Assembly (NCBI GenBank): GCA_023055425.1
Contig: JALGPY010000008.1
Location: 20,805,359 to 20,869,358, forward strand
Length of the DNA: 64,000 bases
From: Linanthus parryae
Taxonomy: Eukaryota > Streptophyta > Magnoliopsida > Ericales > Polemoniaceae
Direction of reading: 5' to 3'
Position numbers and translations under genes: made by a program
Shown: positions 58,881-64,000 of the stretch, one piece after another
Position numbering within the stretch: the stretch's first letter is position 1
Layout of the letters: every line of letters begins with the position of its first letter
Notes under the pieces: generated by a model
What the model saw: the letters and a program-made list of their open reading frames with translations, nothing else
The model's database searches: none
Told to the model about the DNA's origin: nothing

Positions 58881-60140
58881 GTTAGATTTAAATTTATGAT
58901 TTGCAAAATAATATAAGTAATAGTTTTACATTTATGATTTATTTAGTGTGTAGTCTGTGCCTAAAGGCACTACTGATTATTAGCAAGACCTCACGCGCAG
59001 CGTGTTGATAGATGCAACAGCAAGACATCGGCAATGATAATTGAAGTTTGTCAGCAATATAGTTCACCTTATTCAAATTCAGATTCACTTTCATATATTG
59101 ATGTTGCATACAACATAAAGGAATTTAAACTCTTTACCACACTAAATATAGTCTATAATCCCCAAATCAATGAGCTTTCATTATAAAAGCCATAAGTGAA
59201 CCTGCTATATCTTCTTCTTGGTTAGACATTAGGAATTGCACTGAAAAGAACTATTAGTTGTATGCCAAAAATCGAGATTGCAGTTTTTTTAAATATGTGA
59301 GCTGTGCTTGACCTTGTTTTTCCGTTCTCACTCTTTGTTCTCAACGTGTTTTCCTTTTCCGAAAATTTACATTCAGAAATTGTAAGAAACGAAGATTGAG
59401 TGAAGGATAATTTGTTAGAGGGAATTGAAATTGTTACTGAGGTGAGTGCATAATCATGCATCCATGCCAACTCTCTGTTCCATCGAATTTCACATGATGG
59501 TGATTATATTATCTTTTTTCCAGTAACCGAGACTGTCTATCCACTAAAGAGCTTCCTCTAGTATTGCCTTGAACCTTTCTCTATTGTTTCAGTCAATCTT
59601 ATCTGCCATCTTATCTTTTATCGTATGTGGAGCTCTTCGGATGTAAATTTAAGTTCCAAGTTTGTTTCTGCAGTCAATTGTCTCTTTCACCTTTTTGGCC
59701 TCTTTAGCACACTTCTGTACTTCTCCTATCATCTTCTCTCAATCTCTTTCTGGCTCTTACATCAAACTTTCCACTTGCGTCTGCCTCAAAGTTCCAAGGT
59801 TGTTCCTGTAGTCAATCGTATCTTTCACCTTCTTGGCCTCTTAAGCATCCTCCTCCACTTCTCCCATCATCTTCTTTCGACTTGTCATAATCTTTCAGAT
59901 ATGCAGGCAGTCTCTTAACTCTTGTTGACGTTCTTGTTGGTTCAGCCTGTTAATTAGTAAAGTGGAACCTCCATTAAGCTGTGTTATGTTAGCGAACGCA
60001 CTCTCTACTGACACATCCTCTTGCATAGCTTTAGGCAGCACAAAATCATCCATGAACTTGTCATATTGTTTTCATCTTCTTCCGATCTCTTTCTGGCCTT
60101 TACATTAAAATTTCCACTTGCGTCTACCTCATAGGGCACT

Positions 60141-62359
60141 TCAATGTGAGACAGTCCTCTAAAAGATTTAGAAATTATTGGACAGTCTAGTCCACCTTCA
60201 GTTATTTACAGCCTGAGCCATGCTTAAGAAAAATCAAACTGTCTGAAATAGTGAATTGGTCCCTGAATCTTAACAATCTTCAATATTTGTTTTGTTTTGG
60301 TTGAACATGAAACGATGTAACTTGGAAAAACTTGACAGGAACCCTCTTCAAGCCATTCTCTGACATCATTCTAAATTTGAAAGATGATGGTAATTTCAAA
60401 AATTGCATCTCTGTGATGCAGGTTGTTCTTTGAAATCGTTATTAGCTGCTGTGCTGCATGTACAAATATTCTCAATTCTTTTTGGTAAATTATTTTTAAA
60501 ATAGTATTAACATCCATAAATGAACAGACAGGGACATAAGCCAAATGCCATATATTGGAAAATAGAGTAGGGAAGTCACCTAACATCTATTTACATGTTT
60601 ACCTTAATAACTAAGGCCCTCAACCATCTTATGCCGCTGCTCGTGGTCACCACTCACCAAAGCCAGCACCAGGTTTTTAATACCAACTATAATCCTTTCA
60701 CCACCCCACATTGAACCAAAATGAGCCATCAAAAGTTCCATAGAGTCTCCACCGACACGACATAGCCACCAACCATCAAATAATAAAGATTGAAACGAGT
60801 GTACCAAAGAACTTCTCCATCTGCCATCTCAACCTCTCTTTAGCATTCCATGTGAGATAATTGAGATGGGTATTACAGGAGATGTTAGTAGTTAAAGTAG
60901 GATTTTGGTTCATGAATACCTTATTAGTAATAAAAATGAATTTATTATCTGAGTATTGAAATTTCCAACTGACATGAAGATTGATTTGCATAGATTCAAC
61001 AGTAACAGTTTCCGTAAATCAGACACAGGAAGAACTTTCGCGGTACCACAATCTGGTAATATAATGACTAGTTCCAATATTGTGTGAAGCTGATACTTGC
61101 GTTGCCTTTTTAATATCTCTAATTGACCACTTAAAACCCATATGTTCCATAAGAAGGCAAACATCACTGAGAACAGATTGGGGCTGTTTGTTCTTTTGTC
61201 TTGGCGGTGGCTTGGATTGATAGTGAAAGATAGGAAGTAAGTTTGTGGTTTTGTAGAAATAATAAGCCCAGTATTGATAAGCACGGCCCCACCAAAAGAC
61301 CCTCAGTACCTTTGGGCTACGTTACCTGGACTCGGCAGTTTCGCCCGAGTACCCGGGTCGATACGACCCGATCCGGGTGCGGGTACGAAATCCGTGTCGA
61401 CCCGGCTGAGTTTGTTGAGACACCTTTTTCCTTCCATCTGCCTTCGCTTGTAACCGTCAGTCTTCCTCCAAGTCGCCGCGTTTCTCTGTTGCAGATCTTC
61501 GTCTTCGTTCAAACTTCAATACCACGACGAAGACCTAATTTCTCCTCTGGGTTATCTTAATTTACATAAGTTGGGTTGGGTTTCTTCTGTTCTACTATTT
61601 AAAAGAAAGCCCAAGTGCATATTATATTATTAGGCCCATTGTATTCTCAGTTTTCTTACTGCTAAAGCCCAAAATATACAATTTATTTATAAAAAGCTCC
61701 TTAAGAACATCTTTTATTTCAGAAGGTCCTTCACATGATAAAAAATGTCATTAAACTTCTTATTACTACTAAAATAGATGCATGGACCTTACACGAAAAA
61801 CACATAAAATAGAAAAATATAATATATCCCCGCACCCGTGTCCAAAAATTGGGCACTTTTTAGCCTGAGTCCCCGAATCCTAAATTTTAACAATTAGGCA
61901 AATCCGATCCTCAGATACACACCCGACATGACACCTGCACCCGAGTCCAGGTAACAAAGCCTTTGTGGGGGTGGGAGTAGGCACACATAAGTTGCATCAC
62001 TAGACAACTTTGCTCCGTATAATTGCTGTCCCCTTCATTGGTCCTCTTCTCGACTTTCATTAAGACGGGCAGATTTGCCATTTTGATATCAGGCCTATTC
62101 ATAATCCTAATAAAAACAAACAATATCTTCTATCCCACCCAACACTATCAATCCCATCACTATTAATCCCAGTACTATCGATCCCTAATATCTAAGCCAA
62201 AAAGCAAACATGCCCATAAAGTTACAACATAGCAGATAAATAATTGTCACTATTTATATGCTCTTAGAGTGCGCAAAGAGAGCTGTAGAATAGTTTAGAC
62301 AAACTGATGTTTCCATTGCCTCCAAATATCTAAATTGCTTACTCATGGTTCAACAGTTG
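60141..62359. other. segment without left-arm match
   Basis: No gene was recognised. Minus-strand frames at 61,284-60,604 have no domain I know. An element with CCCGGGTC-rich inverted ends lies within it (61,309-61,966). Confidence 0.4.
61309..61966. mobile_element. TIR element rich in ACCCGGGT motifs
   Basis: The left end reads CTACGTTACCTGGACTCGG and the right end, reversed, reads CTTTGTTACCTGGACTCGG. Both are followed by CCCG-rich text such as GTACCCGGGTCGATACGACC. There is no coding capacity. The flanks CCTTTGGG / CCTTTGTGG may be an imperfect 9-bp duplication, which would fit a Mutator-type MITE. Confidence 0.55.
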
Positions 62360-64000
62360 TAGGTACCTTATAATAAGTTGAAAGCTCCTTTTCAAGTTCT
62401 TCTTCCAGCTCTCCATCAAGAAAAGCATTATTAACATCAATCTGCATCAACGGATAATTCAGAATGGCTTCCAATGCCAACACACACCAATCTAGTCCCA
62501 TTCTCTTCTAAAGCATTAAGTTCTATCTGCAATGCCTTTCTTTGTGTACTAGCCTCATGAAATATTGTAGGCTCCTAAATTCTGGTATCTTGTGAAACAA
62601 AATTTGCATATGATGGAGAAAGCATTTATGTAGAAACATGGTTAGCGATACAAGTCACTGATGTATTTCCTTCGACATCTCATAATCTTCAAATATGCAG
62701 GCAGTGTTTTAACTCTTGTTGACGTTCTTGTTGGTTCGCCTGTTAATTAGTGAAGTGGGACCTCCATTAAGCTGTGTTATGTTAGCGACCACACTTTCTA
62801 CTGACACATCCTCTTGCATAACTTTAGGCAGCACAAAATCATCCATGAACTTGTCATATTATTTTCATCATGAATTGGGAAATTGTCTTCATAAAACACA
62901 ACATCCCTTGACATAAAAAAAGATTATCTCCTTCAAATCACATAGTTTATAACATTCCATCCCATATACATAATTCCATGAAAACACTTTCTCTTTCTCT
63001 TGAATCCAACTTAGATTTTCCTTGTTTCACTGTGGAAGCAAACACCATCGAAAGTTCTCATGAAGCTGTAATGAGACTTCTCTTATGCAACAGCTCATAA
63101 GGTGACGCGGTTCCCAAAATTGGAGTTGGCAATATGTTTATCAATACTTTGCATTCAATAAATTCAAAATCTAATTGCTAACTTATCTTGAAACCTGAGT
63201 GCTCTTGCTACATTTAACAAGTGTTGATGTTTCCTTTCTACCACTGAAAGTATGCTCAGGGGCCCCTCAAGACAACTGAAAAACTATACAATTTGAAACA
63301 AAGATTCGATATATATTGAACAGTGGTGCATTGTCATTTCTGGTCATCTTCACACTGCCTTGATACTTATTAAACACTAATTTACAAAACTTTGGTATTA
63401 ATAATTCTGTCTAGATCTGAACCATCATAGATTCCCAAGTATTCTGTATGCATCCCATGCGGAATCAATAAAAAATGCTTCAAAGACAAATGATGGAGAT
63501 TATTAATGGGTAACATCTTTCGTTTTGCTATTGGACAAATGTGACTATTACAAAGCTTGCTTAATGCTCAAACCTGAGTGTAACGACTTCATTCTTTATA
63601 TTGAAGGATGGCCTAGCCTCCTGTGCCGGACTTACATAGTCGCCTTCTTTGCGGATGCAATAACTTTTGCCGTCTTGTTGTCAGCTCCCCATCCATTATC
63701 TGTAAGAAGATATGACCCACCGTTCTTAAATGCCTTTTCTCAACACTTGTTTGTCTTATATTCTCTTTACAAGCAGTCATCTCCCACAAAAATAAAAGCA
63801 CACGGCTGAGACCGAGTCAATTGCTCATGTACACCAAGTTAACATTAAAATTTAATACACAACACATCTGTGAATACTAGATTCTCACTTGTCTTTACTT
63901 TCCCAAATGAGATGCATGACTGCTTGTCCATTCTGTAAGTGTACTGAAGTGTCTTTAGCGGGTCTAAGCTCCACAAACTGATCAACATGACAACACATGT
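62360..64000 (-). pseudogene. copia fragment, inverted copy (protease to RT start)
   Basis: The minus strand reproduces the remnant at 34.4-35.7 kb: the protease VHLPNGQ region near the window end, GGA-rich integrase text at about 63,500-63,080 (DNAPLFN-, SPYELLHKRSLI) and RDVVFYEDNFPIHDE near 62,900. It then runs on into the start of RT (PLMQIDVNNAFLDGELEEEL, near 62,450-62,390), which the left copy lacks. There are many stops. It is cut by the window edge. Confidence 0.75.

Larger units (their letters stand above)
58200..64000 (-). repeat. right arm of large inverted repeat, interrupted
   Basis: The reverse complement of 58,200-60,090 matches 37,390-35,500, and that of 62,690-64,000 matches 35,690-34,397. 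Between them 60,090-62,690 has no match in the left arm. The stretch matching 35,500-35,690 occurs twice here, at 59,880-60,085 and 62,690-62,870. Confidence 0.85.

Noticed and set aside
60604..61284. Coding gene on the minus strand
   Set aside because: Overlapping short frames without a recognisable domain. I could not link them by splice sites.

Overview
The window is nuclear DNA of a flowering plant, probably a eudicot. It has AT-rich intergenic sequence, intron-containing F-box/FBD host sequence, and dense nested transposable elements (Ty1/copia, Ty3/gypsy, LINE, SINE, hAT-, Mutator- and Stowaway-type elements). Nothing bacterial, viral or organellar was recognised. The species cannot be named from this sequence.

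Layout. 0-13 kb holds decayed repeats, an orphan host first exon (3.1 kb, minus), a Stowaway-like MITE, two 5'-truncated LINE fragments on the minus strand (4.1-6.7 and 8.9-10.0 kb), a probable LTR remnant and a coiled-coil pseudogene. 13.5-19 kb is a minus-strand copia element that has one LTR and a frameshifted gag-pol. 19.1-20.1 kb has a possible host promoter and signal-peptide exon with a solo LTR in the following intron. 21.6-24.1 kb is the best host gene, a minus-strand F-box/FBD gene whose 5' exon is missing and whose intron holds a tiny SINE. 24.8-36 kb is repeat-rich: two copia remnants, a 907-bp Mutator-type MITE, a near-perfect 1,281-bp tandem duplication and a hAT MITE. A large inverted repeat links 34.4-37.4 kb with 58.2-64.0 kb.

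The centrepiece is a 15,090-bp Ty3/gypsy element (38,560-53,649) with near-identical LTRs and a perfect CTAGC target-site duplication, inserted into a LINE reverse-transcriptase fragment. It belongs to the dual-RNase-H (Tat-like) group. It carries gag-protease and pol in one frame separated by a TGA, a duplicated integrase zinc-binding module, a roughly 17-unit 54-bp tandem array, and a six-exon antisense gene (52,341-48,067) encoding a plant-mobile-domain-like protein. Because the antisense gene lies opposite to the element, its introns can pass through the retroelement RNA cycle without being spliced out. Pol has one in-frame stop. The antisense gene has one stop and one frame-breaking junction, so this copy looks recently moved but defective.

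There are few host genes: the F-box/FBD gene, three copies of a short first exon beginning M-x-K-R-A-R-I-A, the signal-peptide exon at 19.5 kb, and one coiled-coil pseudogene. Almost everything else is transposon-derived or unassigned.
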